64,000 bases of DNA. Source: Chenggangzhangella methanolivorans. Lineage in GTDB: Bacteria > Pseudomonadota > Alphaproteobacteria > Rhizobiales > Methylopilaceae. The translations under genes and the position numbers were made by a program. This document shows, in pieces, positions 46,884 through 56,250 of the stretch. The stretch covers positions 1,364,001 through 1,428,000 of the forward strand of contig NZ_CP081869.1 in NCBI RefSeq assembly GCF_019797865.1, in the 5' to 3' direction. Under the pieces are notes generated by a model. The model was not told the DNA's origin, did no database searches, and worked only from the letters and a program-made list of their open reading frames with translations. How positions within the stretch are numbered: the stretch's first letter is position 1; each line of letters opens with the position of its first letter.

Positions 46884-47930
46884 ATGCTGACGGACGACCG
46901 CAACCCGACGACCCGTCGGCAGGCGTTACGGCCCGGGCCGGATCGCCCCGGCTTCTCGGCCGCACGGCTCGTCGCGCTCGCGCGCGAGCGGATCGAGGAC
47001 ACGGGACTGGATCTGCGCGGCCGCACCGTGCTCACGGAGGCCGCGACCGGCGTCTATGTCGCGACGCCCTTGCTGGCCGCGCTCGCCGGCGCGCGCCGCG
47101 TCTTCGCCTTCGCGCGCGACAGCGGCCATGGCGCGGCCGTCGAGGCGATCGGCTGGCTGCGCGAGGTCGCGGAGATCGCCGGAGTCGCGGACTCGATCGC
47201 GGTCGTCGACCGGCTGCCGGAAGCGGCCCTCGGCTATGTCGACGTCGTGACCAACACCGGCCACCTCCGGCCGATCGACGCGCGGATCATCGACGCGTTG
47301 CCGCCCCACGCGGTGATCGCGCTGATGTTCGAGGCGTGGGAGCGCAGGGAAGCCGACATCGACTTCGCCGCATGCGCCCGGCGCAACATCCGGGTCGTCG
47401 GCGTGAACGAACGGCATGCGGCCGTGGACGTCTTCAGCTATCTGGGGCCGCTCGCCGTACGGCTGCTGCATGACGCCGGCGTCTCGGTCTACCGAAGCAG
47501 GATCGCGCTGGTGTGCGACAACGCGTTCGACGAGCCGATCCTCTCCGGTCTGATTGGCCAGGGGGCGCAGGTGACGCAGGCCAGAACCCTGCGCGAGCTT
47601 CCGCCGCAGCCTTACGAGGCGGTGCTTGTCGCGCTCAAACCGGCCGAACGCGAGCTCAGGTTGGAGGCCGAGGACGCGCGACGCCTGGCGGCCCATGCGC
47701 CGGGGACGATCGTCGCTCAGTTCTGGGGGGATCTCGATCGCACGGCGCTGGCCGAGTGCGGCCTTGCGGTCTGGCCGCCGTCGCCGCCGACCTATGGCCA
47801 TATGGCGATCCTGCTATCCGCCATCGGCCCGGAAGCGGTGATGCGCCTTCAGGCGGGCGGCCTCAAAGCCGCGGAACTGGCGCTTCGCCCGGACCAGCCG
47901 GATCCCGGCGCGCTCGCGCAGTTCATGTGA
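46884..47930 (+). CDS. Unknown conserved protein with Rossmann-like halves
   Basis: 348 residues, intact, 14 bases after the aminotransferase stop. Two similar alpha/beta halves can be seen: LRGRTVLTEAATGVYVATPLLAALAGARRVFAFARDS and SRIALVCDNAFDEPILSGLIGQGAQVTQARTL, each like the start of a nucleotide-binding fold, with VVGVNERHAAVDVFSYLGPLAVRLL between them. The half-repeat resembles NAD-binding domains of 2-hydroxyacid dehydrogenases, but the catalytic Arg/Glu/His set is not evident. I do not recognise the family. Position at the end of the amino-sugar operon suggests a part in the same pathway. Confidence 0.65.
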   Translation: MLTDDRNPTTRRQALRPGPDRPGFSAARLVALARERIEDTGLDLRGRTVLTEAATGVYVATPLLAALAGARRVFAFARDSGHGAAVEAIGWLREVAEIAGVADSIAVVDRLPEAALGYVDVVTNTGHLRPIDARIIDALPPHAVIALMFEAWERREADIDFAACARRNIRVVGVNERHAAVDVFSYLGPLAVRLLHDAGVSVYRSRIALVCDNAFDEPILSGLIGQGAQVTQARTLRELPPQPYEAVLVALKPAERELRLEAEDARRLAAHAPGTIVAQFWGDLDRTALAECGLAVWPPSPPTYGHMAILLSAIGPEAVMRLQAGGLKAAELALRPDQPDPGALAQFM

Positions 47931-48177
47931 GCGCAGGTGGTTCGATATCCCGAACGCCGTTCGTGCCTTTCTGGATCTTCTGGATGACGAGCGCCGCCTG
48001 ACTGTAAATCGGCGACGCCCCGTCAAGTGCGGCCTCGTTTTTCAGGGCCGCTATCGCGTCTGAGAAGATATTATCGGTTTCCCGATAGGAAAGCACCTGC
48101 TTGTCACGTAATGATAAAATCAATGATTCAAGTACAGCCAACGCCGCCAAGCTGAGATACTCTTTAGAATTTGGCAT
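47923..48177 (-). CDS. Small hypothetical protein
   Basis: 84 residues, predicted all-helical and soluble: LSLAALAVLESLILSLRDKQVLSYRE, IFSDAIAALKNEAAL, YSQAALVIQKIQKG. No family recognised. GC is lower here than in the flanking operons, and the upstream region is AT-rich, as in horizontally acquired or regulatory genes. It is convergent with the unknown gene before it (eight-base overlap) and divergent from the Crp-type regulator gene. The start at 48177 is preceded by a GGA that is a poor ribosome site. Confidence 0.5.
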   Translation of the reverse strand: MPNSKEYLSLAALAVLESLILSLRDKQVLSYRETDNIFSDAIAALKNEAALDGASPIYSQAALVIQKIQKGTNGVRDIEPPALT

Positions 48178-48394
48178 TAAAATTTCCAGTACTACGTAGG
48201 AGGCGACGCAAAAAAATGCGCCTTCATCGCCTTATAAGTTACCTATTATCAATTGCATATGCTAATTTGAGTGCGAATTCGGAAAATATTTTCTGCGGAT
48301 CAAGGATCCTGCCCATGGGCCCTCAAAGCCCGCTACTGCGAAAGCTCCAGTCGCTCGGACCTGGACGGATTCGGAGCTGTCTGTCCTCACGTCC

Positions 48395-49042
48395 ATGAGC
48401 CAGAGAAAACGCCGTGTGGACCCCAACCAGCCGATCGTTCTACCGAACGACGCCTCGGAGGAGGCCTATCTCATCCAGCGCGGGTGGGCCTGCGTCTACA
48501 AGCTCCTGCCTGACGGGAGCCGTCAGGTTCTGTCCTTCTCACTGCCAGGCGACATCGTCGGATTGCCCGGGCTCTCTCTCGAAGGCGCTTCGCCGTTCTG
48601 GTTCGAAAGCCTGACCGAGGTCGAGATTTCCTCAATCTCGAGCGCGACGCTGTTTCGCGGCTTGGCGAGCGAGCCCGCCGTCGCCCGAGCCATGCAATGG
48701 TCGGTCGCGCTCGAAAGCGCGATCCTGATCGAGCGACTGATCAGCCTCGGCCGCCGAAGCGCGCTCGTGCGGACGGCGCACTTCATCCTGGAGCTGGCGA
48801 CCCGGCTGAGCCTCATCGGAGAGGACACGCGCCGCGGCTTCGACTGTCCGGTCAACCAGTACTGGCTCGCCGACGCGCTCGGCCTCACCGCGATCCATCT
48901 CAACCGCGTGCTGAGAGAGCTTCGCGAGGCCCATCTGCTGACGATGCGGTCCGGCCATGTCGAGATCCACAATTTCGAGGGCCTGCGGGAGCTCGCCGCC
49001 TTCGACGCCGACTATCTGACGCCGCCCAAACGGCGACACTGA
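48395..49042 (+). CDS. Crp/Fnr-family transcriptional regulator
   Basis: 215 residues. The N-terminal cyclic-nucleotide-binding-like beta barrel (EAYLIQRGWACVYKLLPDGSRQVLSFSLPGDIVG) leads through a long dimerisation helix (AVARAMQWSVALESAILIERLISLGRRSALVRTAHFI) to a Crp-type winged helix (YWLADALGLTAIHLNRVLRELREAHLL). The cysteines of Fnr are absent and the cAMP-contacting Arg-Ser pattern is not seen, so the effector is unknown. It lies between two sections of the polysaccharide locus and may control them. A clear terminator follows at 49098. Start at 48395 is the second residue of the usual N-terminal arm. Confidence 0.85.
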   Translation: MSQRKRRVDPNQPIVLPNDASEEAYLIQRGWACVYKLLPDGSRQVLSFSLPGDIVGLPGLSLEGASPFWFESLTEVEISSISSATLFRGLASEPAVARAMQWSVALESAILIERLISLGRRSALVRTAHFILELATRLSLIGEDTRRGFDCPVNQYWLADALGLTAIHLNRVLRELREAHLLTMRSGHVEIHNFEGLRELAAFDADYLTPPKRRH

Positions 49043-49097
49043 GCACAACATTACGCGACGACGGCCGGCTCCTTCCGCGCTCAAAAGGCGGATGACG

Positions 49098-49117
49098 AGG
49101 CGCGTCTGCGCCTTTTT
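49098..49117 (+). terminator. Rho-independent terminator after the Crp-type gene
   Basis: Stem AGGCGC/GCGCCT with a GTCT loop and a run of five T. It lies 55 bases after the regulator stop and before gmd. Confidence 0.75.
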
Positions 49118-49258
49118 GCAGGCGCCGCTCCCCCATCGGGCCTAGCGTTAGCGCCTCCCGCGTCCGGACGAGGGCGTTCCACGGCTTCTCCGTCTCTTCG
49201 AGACTTGCTCCCGACGTCCGCGGCGGCTGGTCTCCGCGGCGGCTGGGGAGACATCCGG

Positions 49259-50326
49259 ATGGCGGCGGAAATCGGCGAAGACAGCCTTGATCCTCGGGGT
49301 CACCGGGCAAGACGGCGCCTACCTCGCGGAGTTTCTCCTTGCGAGGGGCTATTTGGTCCACGGGTTGAAGCGCCGCTCGTCGTCGTTCAACACCGGGCGC
49401 ATCGACCACCTCTATCAGGATCCCCACGAGGAGAACGTCCGGTTCATCCTGCATCACGGCGACATGACCGACGCCACGAACCTGATCCGGATCATCCAGG
49501 AGACCCAGCCCGACGAGATCTACAATCTCGCCGCGCAGAGCCACGTCCAGGTCAGCTTCGAGACACCGGAATACACGGCCAACACCGACGGCCTCGGAAC
49601 GCTGCGCGTGCTCGAGGCGCTGCGGATCCTGAAGATGACGGACACCTGCCGCTTCTATCAGGCCTCGACCTCGGAGCTGTTCGGACGCGTCGAGACGTCG
49701 CCGCAGGACGAGCGCACCGTGTTCGCGCCGCGCAGCCCCTACGCGGCCGCCAAGCTTTACGCCTACTGGATCACGGTGAATTACAGGGAGGCCTATGGCG
49801 TCCACGCCAGCAACGGCATCCTGTTCAATCACGAGAGCCCGATCCGCGGCGAAACCTTCGTGACGCGCAAGATCTCGCGCGCCGTCGCGGCGATCCATCA
49901 CGGGCTTCAGCCGCGGCTCTTTCTCGGCAACATCGACTCCCGGCGCGACTGGGGACATGCCCGCGACTATGTCGAGGGGATGTGGCGCATCCTGCAGCAG
50001 CCGAAACCGGACGATTACGTGCTGGCGACCGGCGAGACCCACACGGTGCGCGAGTTCGTCGAGACCGCGTTCGGCTGCGTCGGCCGGCGGATCGAATGGC
50101 GCGGAAACGGCGTCGACGAGAAGGGCTACGACGCGGCGAGCGGCTCCACGCTGGTCGAGATCGACCCGCGCTACTTCCGTCCGACCGAGGTCGATCTGCT
50201 TCTCGGCGACGCCACCAAGGCTCGCCAGAGGCTCGGCTGGAAGCCGAGGGTGAAGTTCCAGGCGCTGGTCGCCGAGATGGTCTCGTCGGATCTCGACGTC
50301 GCGTTGATGGAGGCCGGGCGGAATGA
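49259..50326 (+). CDS. gmd: GDP-mannose 4,6-dehydratase, frame changes at both ends
   Basis: About 355 residues. GDP-mannose to GDP-4-keto-6-deoxymannose, first step to GDP-fucose. [69 protein letters not shown] (catalytic Thr/Ser) and [12 protein letters not shown] (Tyr/Lys) are clear. The best start is the ATG at 49259 with GGGGAG upstream, but the conserved N-terminus is one base out of that frame before 49287. Likewise the C-terminus ([10 protein letters not shown]) needs a shift to stop at 50326. Both edges are probably base-call errors. Directly followed by fcl. Confidence 0.9.
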   Translation: MAAEIGEDSLDPRGHRARRRLPRGVSPCEGLFGPRVEAPLVVVQHRAHRPPLSGSPRGERPVHPASRRHDRRHEPDPDHPGDPARRDLQSRRAEPRPGQLRDTGIHGQHRRPRNAARARGAADPEDDGHLPLLSGLDLGAVRTRRDVAAGRAHRVRAAQPLRGRQALRLLDHGELQGGLWRPRQQRHPVQSREPDPRRNLRDAQDLARRRGDPSRASAAALSRQHRLPARLGTCPRLCRGDVAHPAAAETGRLRAGDRRDPHGARVRRDRVRLRRPADRMARKRRRREGLRRGERLHAGRDRPALLPSDRGRSASRRRHQGSPEARLEAEGEVPGAGRRDGLVGSRRRVDGGRAE

Positions 50327-51323
50327 CCGCTACAAACTGACACGCCGACGACGGCGGACTTCGATCTCAGCGGCAAGCGGATTTTCGTCGCCGGGCACCG
50401 TGGAATGGTCGGCTCCGCGCTGGCGCGGCGCCTCGCGCGCGAGGACTGCGAGGTCCTGACGGTCGGCCGCGAGAGCCTTGACCTGACCCGCCCAGTCCGA
50501 CGTCGAGCGCTGGATGACCGCCCATCGGCCAGACGCTGTGATGATCGCGGCGGCCCGCGTCGGCGGCATCATGGCCAACGCCACGCAGCCGACCGAATTT
50601 CTCTACGAGAACCTGATGATCGGCGCGAACCTGGTTTCGGCCTCGGCGGCCGCGGGCGTAGGCCGTCTTCTGTTCCTCGGATCGAGCTGCATCTATCCGC
50701 GCCACGCCCAGCAGCCGATCGACGAAGGACAACTGCTTACGGGGCCGCTCGAGCCCACGAACGAAGCCTACGCCATCGCGAAGATCGCATGCCTCAGCCT
50801 CGTGAAGAGCTTCAGCTCCCAGCACGGGCTCGATTACGTCACCGCCATGCCGACGAACCTCTACGGGAAGAACGACAATTTCGACCTGTCGAGCTCGCAC
50901 GTCCTGCCGGCGATGCTTCGGAAGATGCACGACGCCAAGTCGGCCGGGCGCAGCGTCGTCGGGATCTGGGGCACGGGCGCGCCGCGCCGCGAATTCCTGC
51001 ATGTCGACGATTTGGCGGACGCCTGCGTCTTCCTCATGCGGCGCTACCATGACGCCGCCCCGATCAATGTGGGCTCGGGCGAAGAGCTGACGATCCGGGA
51101 GCTCGCGGCGCTTGCGGCGGCGACGGTCGGCTATCGCGGCGCCTTCGAATTCGACACGTCCAAGCCCGACGGGGCGCCGCGCAAGCTCCTGAACTCGGAC
51201 AGGATCCGGGCGCTTGGCTGGCGTCCGTCTATCAGTCTGCCCGAGGGGCTCCGGGAGACCTATCGGCAGTGGCTTGATACGCTGTCGTCTGCGCGTCCGG
51301 ACCCCGCCGCGATGTCCGCGTGA
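50323..51323 (+). CDS. fcl: GDP-L-fucose synthase, two frameshifts
   Basis: About 330 residues. Epimerises and reduces GDP-4-keto-6-deoxymannose to GDP-L-fucose with [29 protein letters not shown], then a break near 50490 (DLTRQ to SDVERWM), [31 protein letters not shown] (catalytic Ser), [12 protein letters not shown] (Tyr/Lys), and [11 protein letters not shown] are diagnostic. The ATG at 50323 overlaps the gmd stop but another base is missing between it and the first conserved strand near 50335. The 3' end overlaps the convergent ExoF-like gene by 92 bases. Confidence 0.9.
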
Positions 51324-52560
51324 CCGCGGCGCCCGGCGCGCCCACGCTGCGATCGGCGCGCAGGATGTCGCGGGGCGCGAGCTCGGTGTAGTCGCCCACC
51401 TTGATGTCCGTGTAGACGCCGTCGACGAGCCGGGCCACGCGATAGGTGATCGGGGCCGGCTCCAGCGCGTCGCCTCCAAGCGCCGAGCGGATCTCGGCGA
51501 CCGCCCGCGCGTCCGATTGGACGCCGCGCTCGCCCTGGGCGATCGCCAGCTCGACGTCCCGAAGCGCCGCGGCGTTCTCCTTTTTCTGTTGGTCCTCGAC
51601 GTCCTGGATCTTCTTGTCGATTTCAAGCTGCTGCTGCTGGGCTCGGGCGAGGTACGACACGATCTCGAGCGCGTCACGGCGGGTCGCCGAAAGCTGGCGC
51701 TTCAGGCTCAGAAGCGTCGGCAGCAATCCCAACGCCTTATCAAGGAGCTTCTGGGCGTTCGCCGTCTCCTGCTCGAGCAGCAGGATCTCGCCGTCATGGA
51801 GCTTCTTCGCCGCCCGCAGCGTGTCCATCTCCCGGTCGAAGTTCGCGCGCTGGTCGCGAAGCGCGGCGATCTGGTTGGAGATGACCTTTCGCCTGACTGT
51901 GAAGAGATCGATCTCGTTCAGGAGCATCTTCCGCGCTTCGTCCGGGTCGATCGACAGGCCGACCGCCAGCGCCCGAACGTCGGGACTGAAGTCGCCCGCG
52001 CTAATCTCCGCTTCCAGGCGCGCCTTCTGGGCGCGGCTAGCGAACAGCGACAGCATGCGGGTCTCGACCGCCTGCTCCGCCGCGATGAGCTGGAGAGCGC
52101 GGGTCTCGCTGGCGGCCGCCGCGCGGCGCTCGCCGCCCGCGAGCGCGACGAGCTCGAGGGCGATCATGCCAGGACGGTAGGGATACTGTCCCGGCTTCTC
52201 CACAACGCCGGTCACGAAGACGGGCGCGAATTCGGCGACCTCCACCGAAGGAGCGCTGCGCACCGGTATCCGTTGCGAAAGGCGCGAGCGAAGACTTTCG
52301 GTGACTTCTTCGGTCGTCAGTCCTCCGGCCGTGACCGCGCCGATCAGCGGATAGCTCAGCGTCCCGTCCGGTCCGACGCGAAACTTTCCCGACAGTTCGG
52401 GCTGGCCGTAGACGCCGACCTGAAGCACGTCGCCCGGCCCGAGACGATAGTCGCGCGGATCGGCCTCGGCCGGCGCCGCGATCGCGCCGATGGCGAGAGC
52501 GATCAGAAGACGGCCGGCCGGCCGATGGCGCCGGCTGCGCCTTTGGAGGTCTAGGCGCAT
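51232..52560 (-). CDS. ExoF-like polysaccharide export protein
   Basis: 442 residues. Signal peptide near residues 12-33 (LLIALAIGAIAAPAEA), then the polysaccharide-export domain (DYRLGPGDVLQVGVYGQPELSGKFRVGPDGTLSYPLIG), an SLBB-type domain (FVTGVVEKPGQYPYRPGM), and a long coiled-coil region of ~200 residues (RKVISNQIAALRDQRANFDREMD, LARAQQQQLEIDKKIQD) before a final beta domain. This is the ExoF layout rather than the shorter Wza layout. It would form the periplasmic/outer-membrane part of the export channel. The start MRLDLQ at 52560 has AGGTGG upstream; MAATYP at 52593 is possible. The stop lies inside fcl on the opposite strand. Confidence 0.82.
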   Translation of the reverse strand: MRLDLQRRSRRHRPAGRLLIALAIGAIAAPAEADPRDYRLGPGDVLQVGVYGQPELSGKFRVGPDGTLSYPLIGAVTAGGLTTEEVTESLRSRLSQRIPVRSAPSVEVAEFAPVFVTGVVEKPGQYPYRPGMIALELVALAGGERRAAAASETRALQLIAAEQAVETRMLSLFASRAQKARLEAEISAGDFSPDVRALAVGLSIDPDEARKMLLNEIDLFTVRRKVISNQIAALRDQRANFDREMDTLRAAKKLHDGEILLLEQETANAQKLLDKALGLLPTLLSLKRQLSATRRDALEIVSYLARAQQQQLEIDKKIQDVEDQQKKENAAALRDVELAIAQGERGVQSDARAVAEIRSALGGDALEPAPITYRVARLVDGVYTDIKVGDYTELAPRDILRADRSVGAPGAAVTRTSRRGPDAQTTAYQATADRSPGAPRAD

Positions 52561-53995
52561 GGCTCGGCCACCTGATGGATATGTCGCCGCCATGGATTTT
52601 TCGCGACTGCGGCGCGCCGGCGGCGCCGTCGGCTTCGGCCTCGGGCGCAGTCGGAAGCTCCGGCTCGCGCCGACGCGGCATCGAGACGAGGCCGACGCCG
52701 ACCGCCGACCCGATCGCCAGGCCGAAGGCGAGCAGCGGCACGAGCTTGGGGGTCGACGGCCTCATCGGAACCTCGGCGCTGGACAGCAGCGTCGCGTCGG
52801 GAGCCGCAAGTCCTTCCTGCTCGATCGTCTGCTTGTAGCGATTGAGAAAGCTCTCATAGATCGTCCGGTTCGCCGAGGCCTCGCGCTCGAGCCGGTTCAG
52901 TTCGACCCGGGCTTCGCTGTTCTCGGCCACGACCGCGGCAAGCCTCGCGGCTTCCGCGTCGAGCGCCTTTTCCTTGCGAGCGGCGACGTCGACCTCGTTC
53001 GCGAGGCTCGCGACCACGCGATCGACCTCTCCGTCGATCTGCCGGCGTAAGGCGGCCAGCTGGACGCGTTGCGCCGGAAGCGCCGTGCTGAGCATCGCGC
53101 CGCTCGCCTCGATGTCGCCGATCTCTCGGCCGATCTCGGCCTCGCGCATGCGCAGCGCCTGGATCGACGCGGAGGCGAGAACCTCGTTGAAGGCCGCCAT
53201 GCCTGCGGCGTGGTTCGTGAGCTCTTTGGCTGCGGAGAGTCTGGCTTCGGCCCCCGCCCGCTGCGACCTGGCCGCGGCGAATTCGGCGCTGACCCCCGCC
53301 AGCTTTTGCGCGTCGGCGGTGGCGCCGTTGGTCTCGAGGAGCCCGGCTGTGCGACGGAATTCCTCGACGGCCTTCTCCGACGTTTCAAGTCGAACGCCGA
53401 GTTCCGAAACCTTTCGGCCAAGCCAGTCGCTGGCGCTTCGCGTGGCCTGGGTCTGAACCTCGATCTGATGATCGAGATAGGCTTCGGCGTAGGCGTTCGC
53501 CGCGTTCCTGGCGAAGACCGGATCTGCGGCCTCGAAGTAGATGAAGATCGTGAAAGACCGGCCGTCATTGTTGACGCGCAGGCCGTTGACCAGCCGGTCC
53601 ACGGCCCGCGCCTCGGGCGACCGTTTGGCGGCGGGGTCCTCCGGCGCCGGCTCGCTTAGACCGTCGGCCGTGGCGCGGGAAACGAGGCCCAGCCGCCGGG
53701 CGACCTTCTGCGCCATCGAGCGCGACGCGATCAGGTCGAGCTCGGTGCGGAGGACCGGGCTGTCCTGAGGCAAGCGGGACACGACGGAGTCGATCGTGAT
53801 CACCTGGACCTTTCGGGCGTCGAGCGCGACGACGGCTTCCGCCACATATTTGTTCGGCGTGACGAGCCAGACGCCGACGCCGCCCGCGACGCCCAATCCG
53901 ACGGCGGCCGCGAACCAGGGCCAGCGGTCCCGAATGCGCTCGAGCATGTTCGGGGCCGCCGATCGGCTGCTCTCCAGTCTTTGCGATATGATCAT
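52551..53995 (-). CDS. Wzz/ExoP-N-like chain-length determinant, probable frameshift near the 3' end
   Basis: About 480 residues. First membrane helix near 28-48 (WFAAAVGLGVAGGVGVWLV), Wzz domain (NKYVAEAVVALDARKVQVI), a long periplasmic coiled coil, GNVR-type region (RLEREASANRTIYESFLNRYKQT), second membrane helix (LVPLLAFGLAIGSAVGVGLVS). No kinase domain, so it is not a full ExoP tyrosine kinase. Read literally the frame runs ~520 bases into the ExoF-like gene, which is not credible; a one-base change near 52600-52680 gives a stop at 52551 overlapping the next start. It controls polymer length with Wzy and joins the export channel. Confidence 0.8.
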
Positions 53996-54024
53996 CAGGA
54001 TCGTCCCCTGTCAGAGACGACGGA

Positions 54025-54738
54025 TCAGGACAGGTTCGCGTAATTGTTGGTTATGTACGCGACTTCGGTCCTGTTTCTCGCCTTTAGCTTCTTCATGATC
54101 GTCCGGACATGGACCTTGACGGTGCTCTCGCGCATGTCGAGCTCGTAGGCGATGATCTTGTTCGCCTTGCCTTGCCGGAGCGCATCCACGACCGCCGCCT
54201 GCCGCGCGGTGAACATGCCGTCCACCTGGCAAGACTTGTTCTCAGCCGTCCCCATGATTGACTTTCGGGAAGACACCAGGCTGCTGGCCGGGATGAAGGT
54301 CCCTCCGACCTCGACAAGGCTCAGCGCCTCCAGGGCGACCTTGAGACTTGAACTTGTGGGGATGTATCCACGCACGCCCCAATCCAGAGACTTCAGAATT
54401 TCAGCCGCATCCTCGCAATCTGTGATGAGGACGATCGGCGCGTCCGGAAAATGCTGGATCAGGTTTTCGAGATGGGTGACGAACGCCTCTCCGGATATCG
54501 TCGCGCGGCCGAGACTGTACAGGATCAACTTGACGTGACTGTCGACGTCCAGCGCGGCCACACAGTCAATGATGCTCGTAAAGTTGACGATATTTTCCTG
54601 CGGTCTTTTCATCTGAACGCAAAGCGCCAAGCATTCAGACACAATATTTCGTTCATCAATGATAGCTATTGTTCCGACGCTCGGAAATCCGAGATTAAGC
54701 TCGGACTTGCTTATCTCCAAGCCTGCAAGAACGCTCAT
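54025..54738 (-). CDS. LuxR/FixJ-type response regulator with degenerate receiver
   Basis: 237 residues. The N-terminal half has the receiver fold (TIAIIDERNIVSECLALCVQ, LENLIQHFPDAPIVLITDCED, WGVRGYIPTSSSLKVALEAL), but the third strand reads KLILYSLGRA where a phosphoacceptor Asp is expected, so it may work without phosphorylation. The C-terminal HTH (FTARQAAVVDALRQGKANKIIAYELDMRESTVKVHVRTIMKKL) is a normal LuxR type. It lies 29 bases upstream of the Wzz-like gene on the same strand, so it probably regulates the export genes or its own operon. Its ~300-base upstream region is AT-rich with several small palindromes. Confidence 0.85.
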   Translation of the reverse strand: MSVLAGLEISKSELNLGFPSVGTIAIIDERNIVSECLALCVQMKRPQENIVNFTSIIDCVAALDVDSHVKLILYSLGRATISGEAFVTHLENLIQHFPDAPIVLITDCEDAAEILKSLDWGVRGYIPTSSSLKVALEALSLVEVGGTFIPASSLVSSRKSIMGTAENKSCQVDGMFTARQAAVVDALRQGKANKIIAYELDMRESTVKVHVRTIMKKLKARNRTEVAYITNNYANLS

Positions 54739-55038
54739 ATTCCACCTGTTTCGCTCTCACTGTGACGTCACTTCGTCTTGTTATGCCTGCCCTGTCGCCT
54801 TAAGGAAGCGCTCGCGTTCAGCTTACCAAAAAGGTAACCCGTGGTTGTGGAAATCTTCTTTAACCTAGATTAGGAGTCATTGACAAAAATGAATAATCAG
54901 ATTTTTTGCGCCAAATCGGGACATAGATTGTCGTTTTGCAATAATCGTAAGGCGTACGTCCGTATTACTACGTATGGGTTGAGCCGTTACGCAAACTAGA
55001 CTCCGTCACGCGATCCTGCTGCGTCGACCGTCGAGGCT
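54739..55038. promoter_or_regulatory. AT-rich intergenic region with three palindromes
   Basis: 300 bases between the LuxR-type gene and the glycosyltransferase genes. Three perfect small inverted repeats: GTGACGTCAC at 54762-54771, TTACCAAAAAGGTAA at 54823-54837 and CCTAGATTAGG at 54864-54874. The region is far more AT-rich than its surroundings. Likely operator and promoter region of the LuxR-type gene. Confidence 0.45.
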
Positions 55039-56250
55039 TCACCGCGTGACCAAGGGAGTCGAGGGCGTCGTCGAGGGCCCGGCCGCCCAGCGATAGACCC
55101 TCGCCCACCGCTCGGCCGCCGACCGCCATGAGAAGCTCTGCTCGGCGAGGGCGCGGCCGCGTCGCCCCATTTCGGCGCGCTCTCGATCGGGCATGGCGAA
55201 GAGCGTCGCGAGACCGCTCGAAATCTCGTCCGCCGACCACCCGATCGGAAGGGCGGCGCGGGCCGCGAAGCCTTCCGGCAGGTTGCAGCGCGGCGTGATG
55301 AGCGCGGGCAGGCCGTGCGCCCAGGCCTCGAGCACGGCGAGCGGCTGTCCTTCGCTCACCGACGGCAGCACGAAGGCGTCGGCGTTCGTGAAGGCGCGGG
55401 TCTTCGCCTCGCCCGACCTGTGGCCCACAAGGCGCGCGGACGACCTCACGCCGAGCCGGTCGATGAGCGCCTCGAGTTCGGCGACGAAGGCCGGTTCGCC
55501 CGACCCTGCGATCTCGAGATCCCACGCCCCTGCGCCCGGATGGCGTCGTGACTGCGACCAGCCCTCGATCAGCGCGACGAGGCCTTTTTTCGGGGTGACG
55601 CGCCCGAGGAACAGCAAGGTGCGCCGCTCGCCCGAACGACGATGCGCGACGAAGTCGTCTGGGGGCAGCGCGACACCGTTCGGAATGACGCAGATGGGGT
55701 TGCAAAGCCCGAAAGAGCGGACGGCCTGCCGCTCGCTTTCGCACAGGGCGTGGATGCAGGCGGCGCCGTCGAGATGCCGGCGCTCATAGGCGCGCAGCGC
55801 GAGCTCTTTCTTCCAGCCGCTGTTGGCCAGCGCCCAGCTGTCCAGCATGCCATGCGGGCTCACGAGATAGCGGCGCCCGGTGCGGCGCGACCAGCTCCGC
55901 GCCGCGATCGATATGTACATCCACAGTCCGTGGACATGCAGGACGTCGATCCCTGATTGCGAGAGCGCGCGGTCGAGGCCGCGCGCGTAGCCGAACGTGG
56001 TGGGACCGAAGATCGGAAAGACTCTCAGCCCTACCGGCCTCCAGGACGCGATTTCGAGGGCTTCGACGGAGCCGGCGGACGCGAATGCGACCACCTCGAC
56101 GTTCGGCAGGCGGCTGAGCGCGCTCGCCATGTCGCGCACGCTCGCCGGCACGCCGCCGCCCTGCTCCCCGACGGACCCGACAAGCATGCCGATCCGGACC
56201 GGACGATCGTTTCCGGCCGCAGACAGATCGCTCGTCGCAGGGTCGCTCAT
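55039..56250 (-). CDS. Family 4 glycosyltransferase
   Basis: 403 residues, intact, GT-B fold. The N-terminal half has IGMLVGSVGEQGGGVPASVRDMASAL, HVHGLWMYISIAARSW and YLVSPHGMLDSWAL; the C-terminal donor-binding half has TLLFLGRVTPKKGLVALIEGW, LEIAGSGEPAFVAELEALI and NADAFVLPSVSEGQPLAVLEAWAHGLP, equivalent to the E-x7-E motif. Retaining enzyme, donor unknown. Last of three glycosyltransferase genes joined by ATGA overlaps (56247-56250), acting on the lipid-linked repeat unit. Confidence 0.9.
   Translation of the reverse strand: MSDPATSDLSAAGNDRPVRIGMLVGSVGEQGGGVPASVRDMASALSRLPNVEVVAFASAGSVEALEIASWRPVGLRVFPIFGPTTFGYARGLDRALSQSGIDVLHVHGLWMYISIAARSWSRRTGRRYLVSPHGMLDSWALANSGWKKELALRAYERRHLDGAACIHALCESERQAVRSFGLCNPICVIPNGVALPPDDFVAHRRSGERRTLLFLGRVTPKKGLVALIEGWSQSRRHPGAGAWDLEIAGSGEPAFVAELEALIDRLGVRSSARLVGHRSGEAKTRAFTNADAFVLPSVSEGQPLAVLEAWAHGLPALITPRCNLPEGFAARAALPIGWSADEISSGLATLFAMPDRERAEMGRRGRALAEQSFSWRSAAERWARVYRWAAGPSTTPSTPLVTR

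Noticed and set aside
52037..52550. Apparent 3' extension of the Wzz-like gene through the ExoF-like gene
   Set aside because: Out of frame with a well-supported gene and without domain content; best explained by an indel near the Wzz 3' end.
48186..54976. TACTACGTA shared by the AT-rich regions near 48190 and 54967
   Set aside because: Nine bases in two AT-rich gaps, with different placement relative to genes; could easily be chance.
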